Of a DNA stretch of 64,000 nucleotides, positions 19,055 to 27,606 are shown in pieces (position 1 is the first letter of the stretch; each line of letters starts with the position of its first letter). A program made the translations under genes and the position numbers. The stretch is from Niallia circulans NBRC 13626 (GTDB taxonomy: Bacteria; Bacillota; Bacilli; Bacillales; Cytobacillaceae), in contig NZ_BCVE01000006.1 in the NCBI RefSeq assembly GCF_001591585.1, positions 227,760 through 291,759 of the forward strand, in the 5' to 3' direction. Below the pieces are notes generated by a model. It did not search any database. It was given only the letters and a program-made list of their open reading frames with translations, and had not been told where the DNA came from.

Positions 19055-20244
19055 TCTGTATCTCCTTGAGTTAGAGGTTGTGCTTTCGCAATGTTTTCTA
19101 TTGTTGTAAAAGCTATATTTAATTTAACTTTACCATTCTTTATATCTTGTTGTAAAATTTTTTCCTCCTTAATTTTCCCATCTTCACCAATTCGTTTCAT
19201 AATATCCTTTCTCGCATCCTCCTTCCCTTTCTCGATAGCTTCCTTCTCACTATATCCTCTTATTACAATCTCTTTTTCCCGATATGTTTTATTTACAATC
19301 TTAATTGGCAATTCCCATTTAAAGAACTTAACGTTTGACTCATTCTCCTCTTCCTCATATTCCTTATACTCTATTTTGCCAAATCCCCATACAGGAATAC
19401 TCCACTTACCAAGCTTCATATAAATTTTTTGCTTTTCCGCTCCATTAAATACTTGGAAAGTTGTTTCCAAAGGAACAGTCACTTTTGTCGTATACCACAC
19501 TTCTCCCCATACTTTCCCTTTAGCAGATACACTCTTCGCACGATCTTCATTCCCTATTTTGCCTGCAACTAACAATTGTCCTTTTCTCACAACTTCATTG
19601 ATGGCATAGCGTTTTGTACCAGATTCCACAAAATCTGTTACAATTGTCGCTTTCTTCGTTGCTATTAAATTTTGCGGGCCCGCTTCTTTCTTTTTCTTCG
19701 GCTCGTTTTTTTCAACTACCTGGAAATGATAAGTTGTCCCTTTTAACTCCACACCAATCCATGTAATCGCATCAATATTATTTGTTAATTCTGCCTGAAT
19801 TTCATCTAATTCCTTCGCAAAAAACTGCGATTTACCAATTTTTATGTCCATCTTATCCAGCTGCTTACGAATTTGATATTCAGTCGCAGGATTTGCTCCC
19901 TTGATTTCTATTCCCCAGACCATATTAGATAAAGTGAGAACTAGTCCTAAAAAAAGGAATAATCCGAGTACAAAACCGCTATTTTTCCACATTCTTTTAT
20001 ATAGAAACGGAGCTCCAGCTCGGCGCTGAAACTCTATTTTTATACCGCTTCCTCTAACTAAATGACGAAGAGAATGGATATTCTTTAGACTAATCTGAAA
20101 GGTTACAGCTTGCGGTCCGTGCTTCTTTACGTTCCAAACAGACATACCATTTTTTAATAACTTATTTAAAAACCTTTCTAAACCTTTGCCTGTTGCTTTC
20201 ACTGTAATAATCCCTGTTAAATATTCTATCCAATGATTTTTCAT
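19051..20244 (-). CDS. yqfD: Sporulation protein YqfD
   Basis: 397 residues from ATG 20244, chosen because GGGAGGAA lies just upstream; the longer frame would start inside yqfC. One TM (about residues 90-112) separates an N-terminal domain from a long extracytoplasmic Lys/Glu-rich domain. This matches the YqfD family, made under sigma-E in B. subtilis and needed for normal spore development. It follows yqfC by 14 nt and overlaps phoH. Confidence 0.92.
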   Translation of the reverse strand: MKNHWIEYLTGIITVKATGKGLERFLNKLLKNGMSVWNVKKHGPQAVTFQISLKNIHSLRHLVRGSGIKIEFQRRAGAPFLYKRMWKNSGFVLGLFLFLGLVLTLSNMVWGIEIKGANPATEYQIRKQLDKMDIKIGKSQFFAKELDEIQAELTNNIDAITWIGVELKGTTYHFQVVEKNEPKKKKEAGPQNLIATKKATIVTDFVESGTKRYAINEVVRKGQLLVAGKIGNEDRAKSVSAKGKVWGEVWYTTKVTVPLETTFQVFNGAEKQKIYMKLGKWSIPVWGFGKIEYKEYEEEENESNVKFFKWELPIKIVNKTYREKEIVIRGYSEKEAIEKGKEDARKDIMKRIGEDGKIKEEKILQQDIKNGKVKLNIAFTTIENIAKAQPLTQGDTE

Positions 20245-20258
20245 AATTTCCTCCCAAA

Positions 20259-20543
20259 TCATTCATTTATGTATAAAACTTGATCTATTTTCCCTTCTAA
20301 TAATATTTCCTCTGGTAAAATTGTCTTAATAACAAACCCTTTTCCTTTAATCAACAGCTGCCCTTGTTTTAAAAGCAATCGTAATTCTTTATCTGAAAAG
20401 GTTATTAACCCTCGGTGGTTCTCTACATAAATATGTATTTGTCCAATCATTGTAATTCTAGGTAAGTCCATCATGACATCTTGAGGAAGTTCTAAGTTTT
20501 TTATCATCCAGTTCCGCAAGTTGTGTCCCCATTTTTTAGCCAT
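20259..20543 (-). CDS. yqfC: YabP/YqfC family sporulation protein
   Basis: 94 residues from ATG 20543 (SD AAAGGGGG); an upstream extension of 28 codons lacks an SD. The protein begins MAKKWGHNLRNWM and has ITMIGQIHIYVENHRGLITF, typical of the YabP/YqfC sporulation family (YabQ partner family). In B. subtilis yqfC-yqfD is in the sigma-E regulon. I could not find a convincing sigma-E promoter in the 140 bp upstream. Confidence 0.92.
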   Translation of the reverse strand: MAKKWGHNLRNWMIKNLELPQDVMMDLPRITMIGQIHIYVENHRGLITFSDKELRLLLKQGQLLIKGKGFVIKTILPEEILLEGKIDQVLYINE

Positions 20544-20701
20544 AAAAAAAGAACCCCCTTTCCTCTCTTTTATGAGATTCTCTGTATAGACAGTACGCTT
20601 TCTTACACTTACTATCATCATATTCACGGAGTCCTACATTATGCTAAGAAAAACTTTTACGACACGCATTCGTGGAGATTTTCTTTAAATATCCTTTTAT
20701 A

Positions 20702-20766
20702 CAAAAAAGAGCTATTATCTAGCAAATCACTTCTCCAAAGAGAAATAACGCTTGATAATAACTCTC
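20702..20766 (-). terminator. Terminator of the yqeZ-floA operon
   Basis: Transcript arms AGAGTTATTATC (20754-20765) and GATAATAGCTCT (20708-20719) pair with one G-U, followed by TTTTTTG. An inner TTCTCC/GGAGAA-type stem is also possible. Confidence 0.85.
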
Positions 20767-20773
20767 TATGTTT

Positions 20774-21220
20774 TTATTTTCTGCTTGTTACGCTGTGTTG
20801 CATAGAAGCTCGATGGGGATTTCTTGAACGAGGCGAAGCTAATACTTCCGAAAACACTACCGCCTGAACAATATTATCCTTTGTAAATAAGCCTTCAGAT
20901 TCTTCCAGAGGTTGATTCTTATTTATAATTGGTCCTTGAACGACTCGATTTCGTTGTTTTTCCATCATATTAATCTTCTTTTGTAAACTTGCATTTTCCC
21001 TTTGCAGCCTTTCCAGCTCAGAAAGTGGTTTTTCAACCTGCACCACTTTTTTAGACTTTACAGGGACAGTCATAACTTGTCTTTCTCTCTCCACTTCTGC
21101 ATTTACTTGTTTTGGCACCTGTGGTCTCTTTGGTTTGGGCGCCGGCTTTTTTTTACTATTATCAAAAACAGAAGAGAAGAGAAAAACTACAACCGCAATT
21201 ATAATTGGAACAATTTCCAA
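20774..21220 (-). CDS. Membrane-anchored coiled-coil protein in the yqfB position
   Basis: 148 residues from a TTG start with a GGGAGGG SD. One N-terminal TM (about 3-19), a basic Pro/Lys linker (24-40), and a predicted coiled coil (LSELERLQRENASLQKKINMM within about 66-90). The C-terminal third has no recognised domain. It is last in the operon with floA and yqeZ, 25 nt after floA, the slot of yqfB in B. subtilis. I cannot confirm homology to YqfB by eye. A membrane-stress or raft-associated role is only inferred from context. Confidence 0.72.
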   Translation of the reverse strand: MEIVPIIIAVVVFLFSSVFDNSKKKPAPKPKRPQVPKQVNAEVERERQVMTVPVKSKKVVQVEKPLSELERLQRENASLQKKINMMEKQRNRVVQGPIINKNQPLEESEGLFTKDNIVQAVVFSEVLASPRSRNPHRASMQHSVTSRK

Positions 21221-21245
21221 ATCTTTTCCCTCCCTTTCTTAAAGT

Positions 21246-22247
21246 TTACTCATTATCATCTTTATTTTTCTGGTCATCTGTTAATTTACCGATCGAGCCT
21301 CTCATTTCTGTATCAGCCGTGATATTTTGTAAATTCATATAGTCCATTACTCCAATATTGCCTGAACGCAACGCATCAGACATAGCCATAGGAACTTCCG
21401 CTTCTGCTTCGACAACCTTCGCACGCATTTCTTGAACTTTTGCTTTCATCTCTTGTTCTTGGGCAACAGCCATCGCTCTACGCTCTTCCGCTTTTGCTTG
21501 AGCGATTTTCTTATCTGCTTCTGCTTGCTCTGTTTGTAATTCAGCGCCAATGTTTTTACCGATATCTACATCCGCAATATCAATCGATAGAATTTCAAAA
21601 GCTGTACCAGCATCTAACCCTTTAGCTAAAACTGTTTGAGAAATCATATCTGGATTTTCTAATACTTTTTTATGATTATCAGAAGAACCAATTGTCGAAA
21701 CAATCCCTTCCCCAACTCTGGCTACAACTGTTTCTTCTCCAGCTCCCCCTACTAGTCTCTCAATATTGGCACGCACTGTAATTCTTGCTTTTGCTTTTAC
21801 TTCAATGCCATCCATCGCTACACCAGCAATAAAAGGTGTCTCAATTACTTTAGGATTTACACTCATTTGCACTGCTTCTAATACATCACGTCCTGCTAAA
21901 TCAATTGCAGCACATCTTTCAAATGATAGCTCAATATTGGCACGATGGGCAGCAATCAGCGCATTTACTACCCTATCAACATTACCACCAGCAAGATAAT
22001 GACTTTCTAATTGATTGATTGTTACATTTAATCCCGCTTTATGGGCTTTAATCAACGGATTTACAACACGACTTGGTATAACCCTTCTTAAACGCATCCC
22101 TACTAATGTGAAAATGCTAATTCTCACTCCTGCTGCTAAAGCAGAAATCCAGAGCATTACTGGCACAAATGTTAATAGCACCCCTAATAAAATAATTGCC
22201 AATACTACAACAATAATCCAAAATATTTCAAATCCGCCTACTAGCAT
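21246..22247 (-). CDS. floA: Flotillin-like protein FloA
   Basis: 333 residues (B. subtilis 331). N-terminal membrane hairpin (about 7-50), SPFH/PHB-like domain, and a C-terminal coiled coil rich in Glu-Ala ([19 protein letters not shown] region, about 233-285). FloA organises functional membrane microdomains and affects fluidity and secretion. ATG with AAAGGAGGATG SD; it overlaps the yqeZ stop by one base, so translation is coupled. Expected to be under sigma-W through the promoter ahead of yqeZ. Confidence 0.97.
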   Translation of the reverse strand: MLVGGFEIFWIIVVVLAIILLGVLLTFVPVMLWISALAAGVRISIFTLVGMRLRRVIPSRVVNPLIKAHKAGLNVTINQLESHYLAGGNVDRVVNALIAAHRANIELSFERCAAIDLAGRDVLEAVQMSVNPKVIETPFIAGVAMDGIEVKAKARITVRANIERLVGGAGEETVVARVGEGIVSTIGSSDNHKKVLENPDMISQTVLAKGLDAGTAFEILSIDIADVDIGKNIGAELQTEQAEADKKIAQAKAEERRAMAVAQEQEMKAKVQEMRAKVVEAEAEVPMAMSDALRSGNIGVMDYMNLQNITADTEMRGSIGKLTDDQKNKDDNE

Positions 22248-23587
22248 TACTCATCCTCCTTTTGTATATCTATCGTTAGTATTTCCCTTACAACAATTCT
22301 TGAACCTTCTGCTTTTACTACTTTTACTTTCTTGCCCTTATCAATAAAACTTCCATCACTCACCACATCGATTCTTTCATCCTCAATAAGTATGACTCCG
22401 GCAGGACGTAAGGCAGTTAAGGTAACGCCTGTTTTCTCCATCAAATCATTGCGGTTCTGATTAGAAACATACCCACTTTCTGTATTGGTTGAGTCTGTTA
22501 AAATTATTTTTTTAAAGAATTTCATTTTTCTACCAAACACCTTTACTAATAAGATAGATGCTATAATGGAAACCCCTATTGCGATTGCTAGACTTATCCC
22601 GATGACCGCAATATCTCCACTTGCAAGAAACATGCTAGCAATGACAGAAACAATCCCAATTGCTCCAGCTATTCCACCGACGACAAAGAACTCCAGTATA
22701 ATCAAAAGGATTCCAATCACAAAGAGAATGAGACTTTCGTATCCCGCAAGTCCTGCAACTAGATGCCCATAGAAAAAGAGCAATAAAGCAGAAATTCCCG
22801 CTATTCCCGGCAGTCCAAACCCAGGTGAATATAATTCGATGATTAATCCCAAACTTCCAATTGATAATAATATAGGAATGATAATAGGATTTGTTACAAA
22901 CCTTGCAATTTTCACTGCAAAGCTTTCATCAACCTTTTCTATCTTTGCGTTCTGTATCCCTAAATGATCTAGCACATCCTCTAAACTATTTACCGTACCA
23001 TTGGAATAGTTTATTTCTTCTGCTTCAGATGAAGTTAAAGTTAAAAACTTGCCAGCTTCCTTCATACCTGGAATGGAAATAGATTTATCTGCCATCGCCA
23101 TTGCATAAAGTGGATCTCTTCCTGTTTTTTCTGCTGCCCCTTTCATGGCAGAAATCCAGTAAGACTGAGCCTTTTCATCTGCTGCATTCCCTTGTCCGTC
23201 TATCACCCCAGAGGATCCTATTCTGCCTCCCTCCACCATATAGATTTCATCGGTATTTAATGCAATATAGGAACCAGCAGAAATGGCATCTTGGTTAATA
23301 AAAGTAACCGTTTTTATGTCAGTTTCTGCAATTCTCTTTCCTATTTCAATAGCAGCAGATATATCTCCACCAGGTGTATGCATATCAAAGACTATCGCAC
23401 TAGCCTGATTTTCTTCTGCTTCGGTAATTGCCCGATCTACAAACTGACTTAAACCTTTTTCAACCGTATCCTTTATTGGCACTACATATACTTTTTCTTC
23501 ATTATTAGCGTAAATGATACTAGGTATGAAGGATAGAAAAAAAATAAAAAGAAGAGGGATCAACAATATTTTCTTTTGTCTTCTCAA
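22247..23587 (-). CDS. yqeZ: NfeD-family membrane serine protease YqeZ
   Basis: 446 residues from TTG 23587, placed after an AAAGGAGGG SD. A signal peptide (about 1-27, ending IYA) precedes a ClpP/S49-like protease domain with DMHTPGGD and the nucleophile region DAISAGS (Ser103/Ser106). Four or five TMs (about 225-345) and a C-terminal OB-fold NfeD domain follow. NfeD long forms are encoded beside stomatin/flotillin partners, here floA. It is the first gene of the sigma-W-type operon. Confidence 0.94.
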   Translation of the reverse strand: MRRQKKILLIPLLFIFFLSFIPSIIYANNEEKVYVVPIKDTVEKGLSQFVDRAITEAEENQASAIVFDMHTPGGDISAAIEIGKRIAETDIKTVTFINQDAISAGSYIALNTDEIYMVEGGRIGSSGVIDGQGNAADEKAQSYWISAMKGAAEKTGRDPLYAMAMADKSISIPGMKEAGKFLTLTSSEAEEINYSNGTVNSLEDVLDHLGIQNAKIEKVDESFAVKIARFVTNPIIIPILLSIGSLGLIIELYSPGFGLPGIAGISALLLFFYGHLVAGLAGYESLILFVIGILLIILEFFVVGGIAGAIGIVSVIASMFLASGDIAVIGISLAIAIGVSIIASILLVKVFGRKMKFFKKIILTDSTNTESGYVSNQNRNDLMEKTGVTLTALRPAGVILIEDERIDVVSDGSFIDKGKKVKVVKAEGSRIVVREILTIDIQKEDE

Positions 23588-23635
23588 ATTTTCCCTCCTT
23601 TCCAAATGGTAATAGAAAAATGTTATGGCTATGTA

Positions 23636-23661
23636 TACGTTTAACTAAATAAAAAGTTTCA
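23636..23661 (-). promoter_or_regulatory. Sigma-W promoter of yqeZ-floA
   Basis: TGAAAC (23656-23661), exactly 16 bp, then CGTA (23636-23639) on the minus strand. This is the sigma-W consensus. The orthologous B. subtilis operon is a known sigma-W target. The 5' UTR would be about 40 nt. Confidence 0.92.
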
Positions 23662-23833
23662 TTTTTTTAATTTTTATTTAATTAATAATTTCTATCGTTT
23701 AAATCGAAAAAAACAAAGGACAAAATATGGTCCTGCAAAGGAAATTAACAGATCTAACTATATTTAATAAAAATCATCTAATTTTATTATATGTTATATT
23801 AGAAATGGATAAAACAGAAAATCTTTTAACTAT

Positions 23834-23868
23834 GTAAAAAGGCTGCAGATATAATCTGCAGCCTTTAA
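23834..23868 (-). terminator. Terminator of rpsU-yqeY
   Basis: A 14-bp stem (AAAGGCTGCAGAT with its complement) followed by U on the minus transcript, 14 nt after the yqeY stop. Confidence 0.92.
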
Positions 23869-23881
23869 AACATAAACTTAT

Positions 23882-24325
23882 TTATGAAAGGTGTTGTTGT
23901 ACAAGTTTATTTACTAGTGAACCGTCTGCTTTTCCTTTTACTTTAGGCATTAAAGCAGCCATCACTTTTCCCATTTCTTTCTTTGAAGAAGCTCCAGTAT
24001 CAGCGATTGCTTGTTTCACAATCTCTGCTAGCTCCTCTTCTGAAAGTTGTTCTGGCATATATATTTCAACATGTTTTAACTCCGCACGTATTTTGTCAAC
24101 AAGATCTTCACGACCTGCTTTCTCAAACTCATGGAGGGAGTCTTTGCGTTGTTTTACTTCGCGAGAAAGGACAGATAACTCGTCTTCTTCAGAAAGATCT
24201 CTACCAAGCTTAATACTTTCATTCTGAATGGCAGCCTTAATCATTCGAATTACAACTAGTTTATCTTTTTCTTTGTTTTTCATCGCTTGCTTCATATCAT
24301 TATTTAAGCGTTCGAGAAGACTCAA
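23882..24325 (-). CDS. yqeY: GatB/YqeY domain protein
   Basis: 147 residues, the stand-alone form of the YqeY domain also found at the C-terminus of GatB. It has [15 protein letters not shown] near the N-terminus and [16 protein letters not shown] near the C-terminus. A tRNA-related role is inferred for the family but is unproven. The start is TTG with AGGGTG 8 nt before. It follows rpsU by 17 nt, the usual pairing. Confidence 0.93.
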   Translation of the reverse strand: MSLLERLNNDMKQAMKNKEKDKLVVIRMIKAAIQNESIKLGRDLSEEDELSVLSREVKQRKDSLHEFEKAGREDLVDKIRAELKHVEIYMPEQLSEEELAEIVKQAIADTGASSKKEMGKVMAALMPKVKGKADGSLVNKLVQQHLS

Positions 24326-24342
24326 TTTTGCTACACCCTCTC

Positions 24343-24516
24343 TTAGAACTTACGTTTTCTTGCTGCTTCTGATTTTTTCTTACGTTTCACACTTGGTTTC
24401 TCGTAGAATTCGCGCTTTCTAGCTTCCTGCAAAGTACCAGTTTTTGATACTGAACGTTTGAAGCGACGAAGAGCATCTTCAAGCGATTCGTTTTTACGAA
24501 CGACGGTTTTAGACAT
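24343..24516 (-). CDS. rpsU: 30S ribosomal protein S21
   Basis: 57 residues, full length for S21, with [17 protein letters not shown] at the start and a very basic tail ([14 protein letters not shown]). The ATG at 24516 follows GGGAGGGAAAG; the 21-codon upstream extension overlaps promoter sequence and is rejected. A strong promoter lies about 60 bp upstream. Confidence 0.97.
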
Positions 24517-24577
24517 TCTCTTTCCCTCCCTCCGAACACAACACACTAACATCAACATGGTTTCCATGTACCTTGAC

Positions 24578-24606
24578 ATTATAATATATCAAAGTTACAA
24601 GGTCAA
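24578..24606 (-). promoter_or_regulatory. Sigma-A promoter of rpsU-yqeY
   Basis: TTGACC (24601-24606), 17 bp, TATAAT (24578-24583) on the minus strand. A 10-bp inverted repeat, ACAAGGTCAA/TTGACCTTGT (24597-24606/24613-24622), covers the -35. A second small palindrome, ACATGG-TTT-CCATGT, lies at about 24555-24569 in the early leader. The rest of the gap to yqeW at 24847 holds no other clear element. Confidence 0.88.
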
Positions 24607-24846
24607 CTGTATTTGACCTTGTTAGACAAATTGTTTTAAAAAAACGTAAAAAAAAGGTGTTTTATACAAGGAATTAGCCTTTTTCTCCCTCCGATCCCTT
24701 CTCTTTTTGTATTTTTCCCTCTAGTCATGTTTTTAAACACCCTGTCAAATCTAGTATAAGAAGCTAGTTTTGTCATCATTAATTAGCTAAAAATGACATG
24801 TCCACCTTCTTTATTTCATATAGTTCTAATAAGGAGGAAGCCTAGA

Positions 24847-25764
24847 ATGATTTATCTTATACTTTTTATTATCCTTATCCTTTTATTTATTTATGGGATG
24901 ACTCTCTTACGGACAGGTTTATTTAATTTATCTTCTCAATCATTAAAAAACTCGCTCGAAAAATTAACAGATAAGCCATGGAAGGGGTTAATTGTTTCCA
25001 TCATTATTACAGCACTTCTTCAAAGCAGCGCTGCCGTTATGGTTTTAACGATTGGACTAATTTCAGCAAGAGTCTTAACCTTTCCTCAATCTATCGGGAT
25101 TATTTTAGGAACAAATATCGGAACCACCTTCACAACTGAATTTATTACGTTTAACATGAATAATTATCTACTTCCGCTTGCCATCCTAGGTGTGCTCTTG
25201 ATCATCATTAACAAATATCAATTAAGAAGTATCGGCTTCATTTTATTCGGTATGTCGATTGTCTTTACAACAATGCGAGGTTTTAAATATTTTGCTGGGA
25301 TGATGGAACATCATCCTGCTCTAAATTCGTTTTTCCTTTCATTAGCAGACCGTCCTTTCATCGCCCTTGTAGTCGGCATTATTATAACTGCCCTAATCCA
25401 ATCAAGTACAGCGACAATTGGTATTATAATGGGCTTTTTATCAGCAGGATTGCTTCCGATTGAAATTGCTATAGCCATTATGTTGGGATCTAATATTGGT
25501 TCCTGTATAACTTCTTTTTTAGCATCAATAGGAACAGAAAAAAGTGCAAAACTTTGTGCTTATGCCCATATTTGGTTAAATATTGGAGGGGTCATTTTGT
25601 TTTATCCGTTTATCAATGATTTAGCTGCTATTGTCAAAAATATGACAGCAGAAATGGATGTTCAATTAGCTCATGCAAGCCTGTTATTTAATGTTCTATC
25701 TTCGCTCCTAGTTCTCCCCTTTGCGGAGCGCTTTGGCAAATTGATTATGCGATTACACAGCTGA
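24847..25764 (+). CDS. yqeW: Na/Pi-cotransporter II-related protein YqeW
   Basis: 305 residues from ATG 24847 (SD AGGAGGAA); an 18-codon upstream extension has no SD. About eight hydrophobic segments and two inverted-repeat QSS motifs (LLQSSAAVMV and LIQSSTATIG), the hallmark of the NptA/PhoU-type Na/phosphate cotransporter family. The C-terminal PhoU-like domain of longer members is absent. It probably exports or imports phosphate with sodium. It lies between rpsU (divergent) and the ABC genes (convergent). Confidence 0.9.
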   Translation: MIYLILFIILILLFIYGMTLLRTGLFNLSSQSLKNSLEKLTDKPWKGLIVSIIITALLQSSAAVMVLTIGLISARVLTFPQSIGIILGTNIGTTFTTEFITFNMNNYLLPLAILGVLLIIINKYQLRSIGFILFGMSIVFTTMRGFKYFAGMMEHHPALNSFFLSLADRPFIALVVGIIITALIQSSTATIGIIMGFLSAGLLPIEIAIAIMLGSNIGSCITSFLASIGTEKSAKLCAYAHIWLNIGGVILFYPFINDLAAIVKNMTAEMDVQLAHASLLFNVLSSLLVLPFAERFGKLIMRLHS

Positions 25765-25785
25765 TGGATTGGGGTGAAATGCTAT

Positions 25786-25826
25786 AAAAGGCTGCAAACA
25801 TGGATATATGTCTGCAGCCCTTTTTT
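25786..25826. terminator. Bidirectional terminator between yqeW and the ABC genes
   Basis: Stem AAAAGGCTGCA ... TGCAGCCCTTTTTT with an inner ACAT/ATGT pairing. A and T runs serve both convergent genes. Its sequence resembles the yqeY terminator. Confidence 0.9.
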
Positions 25827-27606
25827 ACATAACCTTCAATAAATCATATTGTGATTGATATAAATGATAATACAATCCTTTTTGTGCCATTAACTCATCA
25901 TGTGTGCCTTTTTCTGCAACTCTCCCACCATCCACATAAAATATTTGACTACTATTTTTAATTGTTGATAGACGATGGGCAATGATGAAGGATGTCCTTC
26001 CTTTTAACAATTCAGTAATTCCTTCTTGGAGAAGTTCTTCCGTCTTTGTATCAATGCTGCTGGTTGCCTCGTCTAATATCAATATTTTAGGATTAGCCAA
26101 GAGGGCTCTTGCGAAAGATATTAACTGCCTTTGTCCCGCTGATAAAGTACTACCTCTTTCTTCTACAACAGTATGATATCCATCCTTTAAGTCTTTTATA
26201 AAGTCATGTGCTCTAACAATTTTAGCTGCGGTAATCACTTCTTCTTCCGTTGCATCTAGCTTCCCATAGCGAATATTATCTAGAATGGTTCCAGAAAATA
26301 CAAAGGTATCTTGAAGCATCACACCCATTTGCGACCGTAAAGATTTTAATGTTACATCTCTTACATCAATCCCATCAATTTTGACACTGCCTTCATTTAC
26401 ATCATAAAACCTACTTAACAAATTTATAATAGTAGATTTACCTGCACCTGTGGGGCCGACTAAAGCGATACTCTGACCTGCATTAATATGAAAACTGACA
26501 TCACTAAGTATGTTTTTCCCTTCTTCATAACGGAAGGTAACTCGTTCAAAGGTGACATTCCCTTTAATCGTTGGCATTGGGATTGCTTTTGGCTGATCCT
26601 TAATATCTGGTTCAACATCCAGAGTTTCAAAAATACGTTCCAAATAAGCAGAAGCAGTGATAAGCGCATTATAGAAGTTCCCCATATTAATAACTGGGTT
26701 CCAGAAATTATTGACATAGCCAATAAACGCTACAAGTGTACCTGTACTAACATCTACCCCAATTTGCCGTATTCCTACGAAGTAAATTAAACTTGTTGTT
26801 AAAACAGAGATATTTTGAACACCTGGCCATAGAAGAAACTGGATTGAAACTGCCTTAAGCCAAGATGTTCGGGTTTCATTGCTTACTTCATCAAAAATTT
26901 CAAAATTCTCTTCTTCCCTTGCAAAGGATTGCGTAATTTTTATGCCGGCAATACTTTCATGAATATAGGCATTCATATTAGATTGTTTATTGCTTAACAC
27001 TTGATACGCTTTTCTCTGCATATTTTTGATTACCCATACTAATACTCCTAAAATCGGCAGAAGTGCTAAACTATATAATGTTAGTTTTGCGTTGATGGCA
27101 AACATAAACATTAACGTTATAATTACACTGATGATATCAGAGATCAGGTTTATCAGCCCATTACTTAATAGATCACTTAATGTATTAATATAATTAACAA
27201 CTCTGATTAAGATTTTCCCATGAGGGCGATTATCAAAATAGGAAAAGGGCAGCTTCTGTAAGTGCTGAAAAATATCTAAACGCATATCCTTTAGAATATT
27301 TTGACCAATCTGAGTAATCCATTGAATGCGATACCGCATACATATACCAATTACAAATAGAGAAAGAACAAATAAAATACTAATCCCGATTAATAATGGA
27401 ATATTTTTATCTGGGATAATTTCATCAATTGCTATTTTTGTAAAAAACGGACCGAGCATTCCTGCCACGTTGGCTGTTAAGATGATTAGCAATGTAATAA
27501 ACAATGCCTTCTTATAAGGTTTAATATAAGCACCGATTCGTTTATAGTGACTCCAGTTAAATTCGGTCTCTAATTCTTCGTCGACATTAAATTTATTACG
27601 GGCCAA
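25825..27606 (-). CDS. ABC exporter half-transporter, catalytic partner (YfiC/BmrD-like)
   Basis: 593 residues: six-TM exporter domain (about 35-320) fused to a nucleotide-binding domain with Walker A GPTGAGKST, signature LSAGQRQ, Walker B ILILDEATS (canonical Glu) and H-loop IAHRLS. The partner gene overlaps by 11 nt, and together they form a heterodimer. Start is TTG with GGAGGAG SD. Substrate unknown; multidrug or lipid export is likely from family knowledge. Resembles B. subtilis YfiC/YheH type proteins, but exact orthology is not claimed. Confidence 0.9.
   Translation of the reverse strand: MARNKFNVDEELETEFNWSHYKRIGAYIKPYKKALFITLLIILTANVAGMLGPFFTKIAIDEIIPDKNIPLLIGISILFVLSLFVIGICMRYRIQWITQIGQNILKDMRLDIFQHLQKLPFSYFDNRPHGKILIRVVNYINTLSDLLSNGLINLISDIISVIITLMFMFAINAKLTLYSLALLPILGVLVWVIKNMQRKAYQVLSNKQSNMNAYIHESIAGIKITQSFAREEENFEIFDEVSNETRTSWLKAVSIQFLLWPGVQNISVLTTSLIYFVGIRQIGVDVSTGTLVAFIGYVNNFWNPVINMGNFYNALITASAYLERIFETLDVEPDIKDQPKAIPMPTIKGNVTFERVTFRYEEGKNILSDVSFHINAGQSIALVGPTGAGKSTIINLLSRFYDVNEGSVKIDGIDVRDVTLKSLRSQMGVMLQDTFVFSGTILDNIRYGKLDATEEEVITAAKIVRAHDFIKDLKDGYHTVVEERGSTLSAGQRQLISFARALLANPKILILDEATSSIDTKTEELLQEGITELLKGRTSFIIAHRLSTIKNSSQIFYVDGGRVAEKGTHDELMAQKGLYYHLYQSQYDLLKVM

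Noticed and set aside
20544..20660. Sigma-E promoter for yqfC
   Set aside because: CATACA-like and ATA-like elements occur but not at 13-16 bp spacing.
26460..26723. 87-codon minus-strand frame inside the ABC gene
   Set aside because: Same-strand shadow of the 593-aa ABC protein in another frame; the ABC frame has full domain support.
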